Below the pieces are notes generated by a model. It did not search any database. It saw only the letters and a list, made by a program, of their open reading frames with translations, and was not told the DNA's origin. A program made the translations under genes and the position numbers. Shown piece by piece: positions 24,679 to 35,873 of a stretch of DNA of 51,497 bases. The stretch comes from JANLYQ01 sp031365725 (GTDB lineage: Bacteria > Actinomycetota > Actinomycetes > JACCUZ01). The stretch is taken from positions 1-51,497 of the forward strand of contig JANLYQ010000011.1 of NCBI GenBank assembly GCA_031365725.1, written 5' to 3'. Numbering within the stretch: position 1 is the stretch's first letter; every line of letters starts with the position of its first letter.

Positions 24679-25203
24679 GAGCCCGCGCGCTCGCTGGGCA
24701 TGCCGGCGGGGGTGGCGGCGGCGTACATCGCGGTGCTGTCCTACGCCGCACTGACCTCCGGCCTGGCCGCCGCCTTCGGCTACTTCACCGCGCTGGTGCT
24801 GGACACCCTCGGTGTCAGCGTCACCTGGTGGGTGTTGGCGATCGGCGCCGTCGCACTGGTCGCTGTCCTCGGCTATCGGTCGGTCGACCTATCGGCAAAG
24901 GTCCTCGGCACGCCGATGGTGCTCGAGTTTGTCGTCCTTGTCGGGTTCAACGTGCTGACGGTCGCAGAGCGCGGCGGCGCGTCGTTCCCCACGCAGTCGT
25001 TCTCGCAGACGGAGGTCACCAGCGGGTCGCTGGGCATCGCCCTGATGTTCGCCTTCTTCCGCTTTGTCGGCTTCGAGTCGGCCGCGCTCTACGGCGAGGA
25101 GACCAAAGACCCCGAGCGCAGCTTCCCCCGGGCGACGTACATCGCGGTGGGCTCGATCGAGGTGTTCTACGTCGTCACCAGCTGGATCATCGTCGGCGGC
25201 GGG
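24679..25203 (+). pseudogene. APC-family amino-acid permease, truncated at both ends
   Basis: About 170 residues of an APC permease are readable in one frame: LGMPAGVAAAYIAVLSYAAL, LGYRSVDLSAKVLGTPMVLE, FFRFVGFESAALYGEETKDP, FPRATYIAVGSIEVFYVVTS. APC permeases have about 450-500 residues and 12 helices; here the first two helices or so and the entire second half are missing. After IIVGGG the frame runs into unrelated sequence and stops at 25371. The conserved FxGFES..YGEE stretch proves the origin. The left break is only about 12 bp from the stop of the oxidoreductase gene, so a deletion probably joined the two. Not expected to be functional. Confidence 0.8.
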
Positions 25204-25632
25204 TGCCGACCGGACGTCGACACTCAGAGGCTGGCGGGGGAGCAACCCCGGAAGCCGCGTGAGCTTCGCGCCCTATCTGATGGCGAGAAGCCGATGTCGG
25301 CCGATGAGGTCGCCCGGTCCTGCTGTCCGGCACCGAGTCTGGCAGGGCGAACGCCCTCCCTGGCGCCATGAGCAAGGCCATGCTGTTTGCCTCCGGTGCA
25401 GCACCCGGGGCGCTCACGAGGCACATGAACTTCGTCATTGCCAGAGCGCGCCGCCAGTAGCCGGCACACCCGGTAGGCGTCGAACCTGCGTCGCCGCTGC
25501 TCTAGCGCAGAGCTCATCCGGGTCACTGAAGTCTCCCCTGACGACGCGGGCAGTCATCGCCGATCATCCTGCTGGCTGCGGCGACAAACGGCTGGGCTCG
25601 GACTAGCGTCTGGAGGTGACGGGGATCTGACC
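25204..25632. other. Segment without recognisable gene
   Basis: Between the permease remnant and the SRPBCC gene. Short frames exist on both strands (for example a 30-residue frame from 25369 and about 100 codons on the minus strand, 25224-25526), but none shows a known motif, a convincing ribosome binding site or typical codon bias. I see no inverted-repeat ends of an insertion sequence. It is probably decayed sequence. Confidence 0.5.
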
Positions 25633-25644
25633 TAGGAGGTCCGC

Positions 25645-26103
25645 GTGACAACACAAGGAAGTTTCTCCGTCACCATCCAGGCGCTGCCTGGGGTGGTCTG
25701 GCCCTGGGTCGGCCAGCTGGACAAGCATGCCGAGTGGTCGCCGAAGCCCTACCGCGTCGAGCTGGTCTCCGGTGAGCCCAACGCGGTGGGAAGCCGGTAC
25801 CGCTCGGTGGGCTGGATCCCCGGTGACAAGGACCACGCCAACGACGTCGAGATCACCGAAGTCGTCCCGCAGGAACGGTTTGCCCTACGCGCCGATGAGG
25901 CTCAGGGGTCGTTCCAGAACAGCTACACCTTGCGAGGGACCGGCGACGCGACCGAGGTCACCTTTCGGCTCGTGTTCCCGCCGATGAAGGGGATCAGCGC
26001 GGTGTTGGTGCCGGTCCTCTTCCCGCTGGTGGGCAAGTCCGACATCCGCAAGCGGATGAACCTCCTCAAAGCCAAGGTGGAAGCCGGCACACGGTTGCCC
26101 TGA
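25645..26103 (+). CDS. SRPBCC (START/Bet v1-like) family protein
   Basis: A 152-residue soluble protein of the polyketide-cyclase-like SRPBCC fold: FSVTIQALPGVVWPWVGQLD at the start, HAEWSPKPYRVELVSGEPN, and the strand FQNSYTLRGTGDATEVTFRL. The pocket ligand is unknown. GTG at 25645 is preceded by AGGAGG with good spacing. It is only distantly similar to the SRPBCC protein at 16046. It stands alone between decayed DNA and the tRNA gene. Confidence 0.85.
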   Translation: MTTQGSFSVTIQALPGVVWPWVGQLDKHAEWSPKPYRVELVSGEPNAVGSRYRSVGWIPGDKDHANDVEITEVVPQERFALRADEAQGSFQNSYTLRGTGDATEVTFRLVFPPMKGISAVLVPVLFPLVGKSDIRKRMNLLKAKVEAGTRLP

Positions 26104-26243
26104 ACCACGCTCGACCAGGCCCATCGTCGTCGCGCTCGACCTCATCGGGATCATGATCGGCAGGACTCCGCCACCGGCTCACCTCAACCCCGCCCTGCCG
26201 TCCGAGGGACTCCGGTGCTCGAACGGCGCTGGGCGTTGACGGG

Positions 26244-26315
26244 TGCCCCCGGCAGGATTCGAACCTGCGCCACCGCCTCCGGAGGGCGGTGCTCTATCCC
26301 CTGAGCTACGGGGGC
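26244..26315 (-). tRNA. tRNA-Arg (anticodon CCG)
   Basis: On the minus strand a full cloverleaf can be drawn: acceptor GCCCCCG/CGGGGGC, D arm with AGGGGATA, anticodon stem CCGCC/GGCGG with loop CTCCGGA (anticodon CCG), and T arm GCAGG-TTCGAAT-CCTGC. The discriminator base is A; the 3' CCA is not encoded (ACCC follows). It reads the codon CGG, which is common in this GC-rich genome. Confidence 0.96.
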
Positions 26316-26375
26316 TCTAGGCAGGCCGCAGGTTATCAGTCTGCCAAGTGGCCTCCGGGCGACGTCCGGCACGGC

Positions 26376-26381
26376 TAGCCT
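26376..26381 (+). promoter_or_regulatory. TAGCCT box, likely -10 of a leaderless transcript
   Basis: TAGCCT lies 7 nt before the GTG of the response-regulator gene at 26389, with no ribosome binding site between. Confidence 0.5.
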
Positions 26382-26388
26382 CCGCCGC

Positions 26389-26775
26389 GTGAGTCTCACC
26401 CCGACCCGTGTGCTGGTCGTCGACGACAGCGAGGTCATCCGCACTCTGATCACCGTCAACCTCGAGCTGGAAGGCTTCGAGGTGGTGCAGGCGGTGGACG
26501 GGCAGGACGCGCTGGACAAGGTGCTCGAGGTGCAGCCCGATGTCATCACGATCGACGTCAAGATGCCTCGTCTGGATGGTTTCGACACCGTCGAGCGGCT
26601 GCGGGCCGACCCGCGCACCCAGGGCCTGAAGATCGCGATGGTCACCGCGTGTGCCCAGGCCGACGACGTACGCCGGGGTGAGCAGGTCGGGGTCGATGCC
26701 TACGTCACCAAGCCGTTCGACCCGGACCACTTGGTGCGCACGGTCCGCGACCTGGCGGCGCAGGCGCCGGCCTGA
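26389..26775 (+). CDS. Single-domain (CheY-like) response regulator
   Basis: A 128-residue receiver domain with no output domain. The acidic pocket is VVDDS (Asp12/Asp13 region), the phospho-acceptor is Asp56 in TIDVKMP, the switch Thr is in MVTACA and the conserved Lys in VTKPFD. Such proteins act through protein contacts or as phosphate relays. No histidine kinase is encoded nearby. It lies 22 bp upstream of argS, but argS has its own TAACCT box, so they need not form one unit. Confidence 0.92.
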   Translation: MSLTPTRVLVVDDSEVIRTLITVNLELEGFEVVQAVDGQDALDKVLEVQPDVITIDVKMPRLDGFDTVERLRADPRTQGLKIAMVTACAQADDVRRGEQVGVDAYVTKPFDPDHLVRTVRDLAAQAPA

Positions 26776-26785
26776 CCAGCCCGGA

Positions 26786-26791
26786 TAACCT
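26786..26791 (+). promoter_or_regulatory. TAACCT box, likely -10 of leaderless argS mRNA
   Basis: TAACCT lies 6 nt before the GTG at 26798. Together with the missing Shine-Dalgarno it points to a leaderless start. Confidence 0.5.
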
Positions 26792-26797
26792 GACGGG

Positions 26798-28459
26798 GTG
26801 ACTCCCGCCGAGCTCGTCGCCGCCGTACGGGCCGCTGTCCAGGCCGCCGTCGACGCGGGCGACATCGTCGTCCCGGTGCCCGAAGACGTCCGCATCGAGC
26901 GACCGAAGGTCAAGGGGCACGGCGACTACGCCACCTCGGTGGCACTGCAGCTGGCCAAGCCCGCGGGCCGGCCGCCACGGGAGGTCGCCGAGGCGCTCGC
27001 GACCCAGCTGCGCACGGCCGCCGGCGTCGCGGCTGTCGACGTCGCAGGGCCCGGCTTCCTCAACATCACCCTCGACGCCGCCGCCCAGGGCGAGCTCGCG
27101 CGCACCGTCGTGGCCGCCGGCGAGTCCTACGGGCGTACGACGACGATGTCCGGGACGCGCATCAACCTGGAGTTCGTCTCCGCCAACCCGACGGGGCCGA
27201 TCCACCTCGGCGGCACGAGGTGGGCCGCGGTGGGTGACGCGCTCGGTCGGATCTTCCAGGCGAGCGGTGCCGAGGTCACGCGGGAGTACTACTTCAACGA
27301 CCACGGCGCGCAGATCGACCGGTTCGCCCGTTCGCTGCTGGCCCGCGCCAAGGGCCAGGAGCCCCCGGAGGACGGCTACGGCGGCGGCTACATCGAGGAG
27401 ATCGCGGCGACCGTGGTGGCAGGACACCCGGGTGTGCTCGACCTGCCCGACGACGGCGCGCAGGAGGTCTTCCGGCACGACGGCGTGGCGCTGATGTTCG
27501 ACGAGATCAAGCAGGCGCTGCACGACTTCGGCACCGACTTCGACGTCTACTTCCACGAGAACGCCCTGCACGAGTCGGGCGCCGTCGAGCGCGCGGTCAA
27601 GCGGCTGCACGAAGAAGGCCACATCTTCGAGCGGGACGGCGCGGTGTGGCTGCGCACGACCGACTTCGGCGACGACAAGGACCGGGTCGTCATCAAGAGC
27701 GACGGGCACCCGGCGTACATCTCCGGTGACCTGGCCTACTACCTCGACAAGCGTGAGCGTGGCTTCGACAAGGTCATGATCATGCTCGGTGCCGACCACC
27801 ACGGCTACATCGGCCGGATGATGGCCATGTGCTCGTGCTTCGGGGACAAGCCGGGGGAGAACCTCGAGATCCTCATCGGCCAGATGGTCAACTTGGTGCG
27901 CAACGGTGTGCCGCTGCGGATGAGCAAGCGGAACGGCACCGTCATCACCATGGAGGACCTCGTCGAGGCGATCGGCGTCGATGCCGCGCGCTATGCCCTC
28001 ATCCGGTCCTCGGCCGACAGCCAGCTCGACATCGATCTCGACCTCTGGACCCGTAACAGCAGCGAGAACCCGGTGTTCTACGTGCAGTACGCGCATGCCC
28101 GGGTGTCCAGCCTGCTGCGCAACGCGGCCGACCTCGGGCTGGACCGCGGTGCACCTGAGGCGTTCCGGCCCGAGCTGCTCGACCACGACCGCGAGGGCGA
28201 GCTGCTCGGGGCGATCGGCGAGTACCCCCGGGTGGTCGCGACCGCGGCCGAGCTGCGCGAACCGCACCGGGTCGCGCGCTACCTCGAGGAGCTGGCGGGC
28301 ACCTATCACCGCTTCTACGACGCCTGCCGGGTCCTGCCGCGGGGCGACGAGGAAGCCACCGACGTGCACCTCGCCCGGCTGTGGCTGGTCGAGGCGACCC
28401 GGGTCGTCCTGGCCAATGGCCTGCGCCTCCTCGGTGTCAGCGCACCCGAGCGGATGTAG
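26798..28459 (+). CDS. argS: Arginyl-tRNA synthetase
   Basis: A 553-residue class I aminoacyl-tRNA synthetase charging tRNA-Arg. It has the N-terminal Add-1 tRNA-binding domain (about residues 1-95), the HIGH-type motif in SANPTGPIHLGGTRWAAVG, the KMSK-type motif in LRMSKRNGT, and the C-terminal anticodon-binding DALR domain (VARYLEELAGTYHRFYDACR). Length and motifs are normal. It heads the conserved run argS-lysA-hom-thrC-thrB. A tRNA-Arg gene lies 0.5 kb upstream on the other strand, which may be coincidence. Confidence 0.97.
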   Translation: MTPAELVAAVRAAVQAAVDAGDIVVPVPEDVRIERPKVKGHGDYATSVALQLAKPAGRPPREVAEALATQLRTAAGVAAVDVAGPGFLNITLDAAAQGELARTVVAAGESYGRTTTMSGTRINLEFVSANPTGPIHLGGTRWAAVGDALGRIFQASGAEVTREYYFNDHGAQIDRFARSLLARAKGQEPPEDGYGGGYIEEIAATVVAGHPGVLDLPDDGAQEVFRHDGVALMFDEIKQALHDFGTDFDVYFHENALHESGAVERAVKRLHEEGHIFERDGAVWLRTTDFGDDKDRVVIKSDGHPAYISGDLAYYLDKRERGFDKVMIMLGADHHGYIGRMMAMCSCFGDKPGENLEILIGQMVNLVRNGVPLRMSKRNGTVITMEDLVEAIGVDAARYALIRSSADSQLDIDLDLWTRNSSENPVFYVQYAHARVSSLLRNAADLGLDRGAPEAFRPELLDHDREGELLGAIGEYPRVVATAAELREPHRVARYLEELAGTYHRFYDACRVLPRGDEEATDVHLARLWLVEATRVVLANGLRLLGVSAPERM

Positions 28460-28465
28460 CGCGCG

Positions 28466-29845
28466 GTGCGCGTCCACCCGGCGGGGCCGCGGTCCGGCGA
28501 GCTGGCTCACGAGGGTCAGCACGGCGGACCGCCGGCCGACCTCGCTGCGCTTGACGAGGTCGTGTGGCCGCTCGGGGTGAGTCGGTCCGACGACGGCACG
28601 ATCACCGTCCGCGGCCACGACGTGCGCGACCTCGTCGCCGAGCACGGCACGCCCGTGCTGCTGCTCGACGAGGCCGACGTGCGTCAACGCTGTCGCGACT
28701 ATCGCGCGGCCTTCGGCGGCGCGACGGTGTTCTACGCCGCCAAGGCGTTCCTCTGCACGGCCGTCGCGCGCTGGGTCGAGGAAGAGGGTCTCGGCCTCGA
28801 CGTGTGCACCGGTGGCGAGCTGGCGGTGGCGGTGCGCGCCGGCTTCCCCGGCCAGCGGATGTTGTTGCACGGCAACAACAAGTCGGTGGCCGAGCTCTCG
28901 GCCGCCCTCGATGCCGGTGTCGGTCGGGTGGTGGTCGACTCGGTCACCGAGATCGACCGGCTCAGTGCGCTGTGTGTGCAGCGCGGCACGAGCCAACGCG
29001 TCCTGGTCCGCACCACCGTCGGGGTCGAGGCGCACACCCACGAGTTCATCGCCACCGCGCACGAGGACCAGAAGTTCGGCTTCTCCCTCGCCGGTGGCGA
29101 GGCCCTCGATGCCGTACGCCGGGTCCTGGCGGCGCCGGGCCTGGACCTGGTGGGGCTGCACTCGCACATCGGCTCGCAGATCTTCGACGCCGGCGGCTTC
29201 GAGGTGGCTGCGCACCGCGTCGTCGCCCTGATGGCGCAGGTGCGCGACGAGCTCGGTATCGAGCTGCCCGAGCTCAATCTGGGCGGCGGTCTGGGCATCG
29301 CCTACACCAGCGCCGACCACCCGGCCGACGTGCGCGTCATGGGTGGGCTGCTGCGCGACATCGTCCTGCGCGAGTGCGCGGCGTACCGCCTAGGCCTGCC
29401 GTCCCTCGCCGTCGAGCCGGGCCGGGGGATCGTCGGGCCGAGCACCATCACGGTCTACGAGGTCGGCACGGTCAAGGCGGTTGCAGGTCTGCGGACCTTC
29501 GTCTCTGTTGACGGCGGCATGAGCGACAACATCCGCACGGCGCTGTACGACGCCGACTACACCGTCGCTCTCGCGTCGCGGCCGGGGGCGCAGGAGCCGA
29601 TGCTGGTGCGGGTCGTGGGCAAGCACTGCGAGAGCGGTGACGTCGTGGTCAAGGACGCGTGGCTGCCGGCCGACGTCCGGCCCGGTGACCTGCTCGCCGT
29701 CGCTGCCACAGGCGCCTACTGCCGGGCGATGGCCTCGACCTACAACCATGTGCCGCGGCCGCCGGTGGTGGCGGTGACCGAGGGTGGCAGCCGGGTGCTG
29801 CTGCGACGGGAGACGGTCGAGGACCTGTTCGCCCTGGAACCCTGA
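28466..29845 (+). CDS. lysA: Diaminopimelate decarboxylase
   Basis: A 459-residue PLP enzyme, group IV decarboxylase fold, converting meso-diaminopimelate to lysine. The PLP lysine is in VFYAAKAF, the substrate loop in LLHGNNKS, the cofactor phosphate loop in LNLGGGLGIAY, and the dimer-interface Cys segment in GKHCESGD. GTG at 28466 begins 6 bp after argS, with a slightly long N-terminus (about 35 residues before the core) of the kind seen in actinobacterial LysA. It is the first of the aspartate-family genes in this run. Confidence 0.97.
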   Translation: MRVHPAGPRSGELAHEGQHGGPPADLAALDEVVWPLGVSRSDDGTITVRGHDVRDLVAEHGTPVLLLDEADVRQRCRDYRAAFGGATVFYAAKAFLCTAVARWVEEEGLGLDVCTGGELAVAVRAGFPGQRMLLHGNNKSVAELSAALDAGVGRVVVDSVTEIDRLSALCVQRGTSQRVLVRTTVGVEAHTHEFIATAHEDQKFGFSLAGGEALDAVRRVLAAPGLDLVGLHSHIGSQIFDAGGFEVAAHRVVALMAQVRDELGIELPELNLGGGLGIAYTSADHPADVRVMGGLLRDIVLRECAAYRLGLPSLAVEPGRGIVGPSTITVYEVGTVKAVAGLRTFVSVDGGMSDNIRTALYDADYTVALASRPGAQEPMLVRVVGKHCESGDVVVKDAWLPADVRPGDLLAVAATGAYCRAMASTYNHVPRPPVVAVTEGGSRVLLRRETVEDLFALEP

Positions 29846-29933
29846 GGCCGCATTCCGTCCGGCAGGGTGCTGCTGTTTCTGCATGATCAGACCGGATCGC
29901 GGGCAGGCCGCAGCCGGGGCCGGCCGCGTCTGA

Positions 29934-29939
29934 CAGGCT
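29934..29939 (+). promoter_or_regulatory. CAGGCT box, possible -10 of a leaderless hom transcript
   Basis: TGACAGGCT ends 6 nt before the ATG at 29946, and no ribosome binding site is present. It fits the leaderless pattern seen elsewhere in the window, though the box is weaker. Confidence 0.35.
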
Positions 29940-29945
29940 GGCGGC

Positions 29946-31256
29946 ATGCAACAACCGGAGGCACCGGATCGTCCGCTGCGGGTCGCGCTGCTCGGCTGCG
30001 GCACCGTGGGCAGCGAGGTGGCCCGGCTTCTGACGGCGCACGCCGGCGACCTGGCGGCGCGGGTGGGCCGGCCGCTGGAGCTGGCCGGCATCGCGGTGCG
30101 CCGCACCGGCCGGGACCGCGGCCTGGCGGTCGACCCGGCGCTGTTCACGACCGACGCGCAGGGTCTCGCCGGCCGCGACGACATCGACATCGTGGTCGAG
30201 GTGATCGGCGGCATCGAGCCGGCCCGGGCCCTGATCCTCACCGCTCTCGAGGCCGGCTCGTCGGTCGTCACCGCCAACAAGGCGCTGCTCGCTGAGGACG
30301 GCGCAACGCTGTTCACCGCGGCGGAGAAGCACGGCGTCGACCTCTACTACGAGGCGGCGGTGGCGGGTGCCATCCCGATCCTGCGCCCGCTGCGGGACTC
30401 GCTCGCCGGTGACCGGGTGCGCCGGGTGCTCGGCATCGTCAACGGCACCACCAACTACATCCTGACCCGCATGACCGAGAGCGGTGCGAGCTTTTCCGAC
30501 GCCCTCGAGGAAGCCCAGGCGCTCGGTTATGCCGAGGCCGATCCGACCGCCGACGTCGAGGGCTTCGATGCTGCCGCCAAGACGGCGATCCTCGCCGCGC
30601 TCGCCTTCCACACCCGGGTGACGGCCGCCGACGTGCACCGCGAAGGCATCACGGCGGTCACCAGCGCTGACGTCGCCAGCGCCCGGGCGATGGGCTGTGT
30701 CGTCAAGCTGCTCGCCATCGCCGAGCTGTCGGCCGACGGCAGCAGCGTCGGCGTGCGTGCGCACCCGGCGATGATCCCGCTGACTCATCCACTGGCTTCG
30801 GTGCGTGAGGCGTTCAATGCGGTCTTCGTCGAGTCCGAGGCGGCCGGTGAGCTGATGTTCTACGGCCGTGGAGCCGGGGGTTCGCCGACCGCGAGTGCCG
30901 TGCTGGGCGACATCGTCGCGGTCGCGCGGCACAAGGTCACCGGCGGCCGCGGGCCGGGTGAGTCGTCCTACGCCGATCTGCGTGTACGGCCGATGGGCGA
31001 GACCGTCACGCGCTACCACGTGAGCCTCGACGTCGCCGACCGCTCGGGCGTGCTCGCCCAGGTGGCGACCGCGTTCGCCGGCCACGAGGTGTCCATCGAG
31101 ACGGTGCGGCAGGAGAAGCACGGCGATGACGACGCGGTGCTGGTCATCGTCACCCACGACGCCACCGACGCAGCCTTGTCAGCGACGGTCGAGTCCCTGC
31201 GCGGTCTTGACGTCGTGCGCCGGGTGCTCAGCGTCATGCGGGTCGAGGGCCGCTAG
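29946..31256 (+). CDS. hom: Homoserine dehydrogenase
   Basis: A 436-residue enzyme reducing aspartate semialdehyde to homoserine. NAD(P)-binding motif LLGCGTVGSEVARLL, catalytic region with VTANKALLAEDG, then GTTNYILTRM and the family stretch ALGYAEADPTADVEGFDAAAK. A C-terminal ACT domain (about residues 355-430; VSLDVADRSGVLAQVATAFA) suggests feedback control by threonine. It is directly followed by thrC (start codon adjoins the stop) and thrB, forming the threonine operon. Confidence 0.97.
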   Translation: MQQPEAPDRPLRVALLGCGTVGSEVARLLTAHAGDLAARVGRPLELAGIAVRRTGRDRGLAVDPALFTTDAQGLAGRDDIDIVVEVIGGIEPARALILTALEAGSSVVTANKALLAEDGATLFTAAEKHGVDLYYEAAVAGAIPILRPLRDSLAGDRVRRVLGIVNGTTNYILTRMTESGASFSDALEEAQALGYAEADPTADVEGFDAAAKTAILAALAFHTRVTAADVHREGITAVTSADVASARAMGCVVKLLAIAELSADGSSVGVRAHPAMIPLTHPLASVREAFNAVFVESEAAGELMFYGRGAGGSPTASAVLGDIVAVARHKVTGGRGPGESSYADLRVRPMGETVTRYHVSLDVADRSGVLAQVATAFAGHEVSIETVRQEKHGDDDAVLVIVTHDATDAALSATVESLRGLDVVRRVLSVMRVEGR

Positions 31257-32321
31257 GTGGCCCAGCCGTGGCGCGGCCTCATCGCTGAATATGCCGACCG
31301 CCTCCCCGTCGGACCCGCGACACCGGTCATCAGTCTCGGTGAGGGAGGCACCCCGCTGGTCCGCGCGGGCCGGCTCTCCGAGGTGACCGGCTGCGACGTC
31401 CACCTCAAGGTCGAGGGCGCCAACCCGACCGGGTCCTTCAAGGACCGCGGCATGACCCTCGCCATCTCCAAGGCGGTCGAGGAGGGCGCCACCGCCGTCA
31501 TCTGCGCGTCGACCGGCAACACGAGCGCGTCGGCCGCGGCGTACGCCGTGAAGGCCGGGCTCTCCTGTGTCGTCCTCGTGCCCAGCGGCAAGATCGCGGC
31601 CGGCAAGCTCGCCCAGGCCCTCGTGCACGACGCTCGGCTGCTGCAGGTCGAGGGCGGCTTCGACGACTGCTTGCGGCTGGCCCGCGAGCTCGCCGACACG
31701 ATGCCGGTCGCGCTGGTCAACTCGGTCAACGCCTATCGCATCGAGGGGCAGAAGACTGCGGCCTTCGAGATCGTCGACCAGCTCGGCCGCGCGCCCGAGG
31801 TGCACTGCCTGCCGGTCGGCAACGCGGGCAACATCACGGCCTACTGGAAGGGCTTCACCGAGTACGCCGATGAAGGCCGCAGCACCCGACCGAGGATGTG
31901 GGGCTTCCAGGCCGAGGGCGCGGCACCGATCGTCCGCGGCGAACGGGTGGCCGCGCCAGAGACGGTGGCCACCGCGATCCGCATCGGCGACCCGGCATCG
32001 TGGGCCGGTGCGGTCGCTGCGCGCGACGAGTCAGGCGGACTGATCGATGCCGTCAGCGACCGCGCCATCCTCGACGCGCAGCGACTGCTGTCCGCCACCG
32101 AGGGCATCTTCGTCGAGCCGGCCAGTGCGGCGTCGGTCGCCGGGTTGTTGCAGTGCCACGCCCGCGGCCTGCTCGTTCCCGGCCAGCTGGTGGTCTGCAC
32201 CGTCACCGGCAACGGGCTCAAGGACACCGAGACGGCGTTGCGCGAGATCACCATCGACACCGACACGGTGCCGGTCGACGTGCGCGCCGCCGCGGCGGTG
32301 CTCGGCCTCGTGCCGGCATGA
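31257..32321 (+). CDS. thrC: Threonine synthase
   Basis: A 354-residue PLP enzyme making threonine from O-phosphohomoserine. The PLP lysine is in NPTGSFKDRGMT, with the loop CASTGNTSASAAAYA and the phosphate-binding PVGNAGNITAYW. This is the short, plant/actinobacterial-type synthase. GTG at 31257 directly follows the hom stop, and its own stop overlaps the thrB start (ATGA), so all three are co-translated. Confidence 0.97.
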   Translation: MAQPWRGLIAEYADRLPVGPATPVISLGEGGTPLVRAGRLSEVTGCDVHLKVEGANPTGSFKDRGMTLAISKAVEEGATAVICASTGNTSASAAAYAVKAGLSCVVLVPSGKIAAGKLAQALVHDARLLQVEGGFDDCLRLARELADTMPVALVNSVNAYRIEGQKTAAFEIVDQLGRAPEVHCLPVGNAGNITAYWKGFTEYADEGRSTRPRMWGFQAEGAAPIVRGERVAAPETVATAIRIGDPASWAGAVAARDESGGLIDAVSDRAILDAQRLLSATEGIFVEPASAASVAGLLQCHARGLLVPGQLVVCTVTGNGLKDTETALREITIDTDTVPVDVRAAAAVLGLVPA

Positions 32322-33277
32322 CCGACGCCACGGCGCACACCCTCGTCCCGGTCGGGCGGACGGTGACCGTGCAGGTGCCGGCTACCAGCGCCAACCTCGG
32401 ACCCGGCTTCGACTGTCTCGGTCTCGCTCTCGACCTGCACGACGAGGTCGTCGTCACCGTCGTCGACGACCCGACCGGTGACGGCCGCGAGACCCGGGTG
32501 CAGGTGGCGGGCGAAGGTGCGGGGCTGGTCCCCGACGACGAGACCCACCTGGTTGTCCGCGCGTTGCATGTCGCCCTCGATGCCCTCGGCGCCGGTCGCC
32601 CGCAGCTGGTGCTCTCGTGCACGAACGGCATCCCGCACGGTCGAGGTCTCGGCTCGTCGGCGGCAGCCGTGGTCGCCGGACTGCTGGCCGGTCGGGCGTT
32701 GGCGCCCGACGGCCCAGCGCGGTTGGACGACGAGGCACTGCTGGGTCTCGCGAGTGACCTCGAGGGGCATCCGGACAACGCCGCGGCCTGCCTGCTCGGC
32801 GGGCTCACAGTGGCCTGGGGCTCCCCGGCCCGGGCGGTGCGGCTGGAGCCGCGACCCGACCTGCTGCTCACCGTGCTCATCCCGGCCACCGAGCTCTCGA
32901 CCCGCACCGCGCGTGGTCTGCTGCCCGACGACGTGCCGCACGCCGACGCTGCCTTCGCCGCGGGACGCGCCGCGTTGCTGGTCGCTGTGCTCACCGGCGT
33001 ACCCGGGGGAGCGGGTGTGCCCGACCTTCTCCTTGCAGCGACGGAGGACAGCTTGCACCAGGACTACCGAGCCCCGGCGATGCGCGCGACGGCCGACCTG
33101 GTTGCGACCCTGCGGCGGAATGGGCACGCCGCTGTCGTGTCCGGGGCCGGGCCGAGCGTTCTCGTGATCGAGGCCGGCGTACGCCGTCAGCTGGACGTGT
33201 CGCGTGACTGGAAGGTGATCGAGCTTTCGGTGGCGCGAACCGGTGGCTCGGTCGAGGTCACGGCCGCCCCGGACTAG
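32318..33277 (+). CDS. thrB: Homoserine kinase
   Basis: A 319-residue GHMP-fold kinase phosphorylating homoserine. Motif 1 VPATSANLGPGFDCLGLALD, the ATP-binding PHGRGLGSSAAAVVAG, the segment LEGHPDNAAACLLGG, and motif 3 VSGAGPSVLV are all present. Start and overlap with thrC are clear. It closes the threonine operon; rho follows after a 339-bp leader, as in M. tuberculosis. Confidence 0.97.
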   Translation: MTDATAHTLVPVGRTVTVQVPATSANLGPGFDCLGLALDLHDEVVVTVVDDPTGDGRETRVQVAGEGAGLVPDDETHLVVRALHVALDALGAGRPQLVLSCTNGIPHGRGLGSSAAAVVAGLLAGRALAPDGPARLDDEALLGLASDLEGHPDNAAACLLGGLTVAWGSPARAVRLEPRPDLLLTVLIPATELSTRTARGLLPDDVPHADAAFAAGRAALLVAVLTGVPGGAGVPDLLLAATEDSLHQDYRAPAMRATADLVATLRRNGHAAVVSGAGPSVLVIEAGVRRQLDVSRDWKVIELSVARTGGSVEVTAAPD

Positions 33278-33616
33278 GAGTTGAGGCAACCGGGAACGGC
33301 TGGAGCGGCGCGGGTGTTACCCTCGTCACGCACCAGCAGCCACGTGCTGGCCGGTGCCCCCGCCACGACTCCCGATCGCCATGGCCGCCGTTCTGTGGTC
33401 ATCACGATCGCGTCAGTCCAGGTCTGTGGCTCCCCCTCTGGTCGCTGCCCCACTCGTGGCAGCAGCGGCCCGGTGAGCCCCGGCCCACGGACACCGATGG
33501 CTCGGGCCCCGGCTGATGGAACCTGGTGAGAACCCCCTTTGACGTCCCCAGCAGCGGGACGGCTCCACCGACCGGAGCCGCACGAAGCGGCCCGTCGCCC
33601 CAGGAAGGACCACTCT
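33278..33616 (+). promoter_or_regulatory. Long rho leader region
   Basis: 339 bp without a gene between thrB and rho. A TTACCC box near 33317 is a possible promoter. Several hairpins can be drawn, the best at 33444-33463 (GCTGCC ... GGCAGC, with a partly paired interior), within a larger imperfect stem. GGAAGG lies 8 nt before the rho GTG. Long leaders that allow Rho to terminate its own message are known in other bacteria. Whether this one does so is inference. Confidence 0.5.
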
Positions 33617-35722
<2,106 letters not shown>

Positions 35723-35873
35723 CTCCTAGACCTCTGGCCACTCGTGCCGGGGGGTTGCAGGCGGGGTGCAGGGGGGTTAAAGGCTGGGTGCAGCGTGCCG
35801 CGTCACCCGCCTGGCCCCTTGCTCACCCGGTCGGGTTAGTACCGATGGTGCTTAGGGACAAGCCCCCTGGACC

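Noticed and set aside
25204..25632. Insertion-sequence remnant
   Set aside because: No transposase motif, terminal inverted repeats or target duplication seen.
26705..29320. 871-codon minus-strand open frame
   Set aside because: Antisense shadow of argS and lysA caused by high third-position GC; no domain in it.
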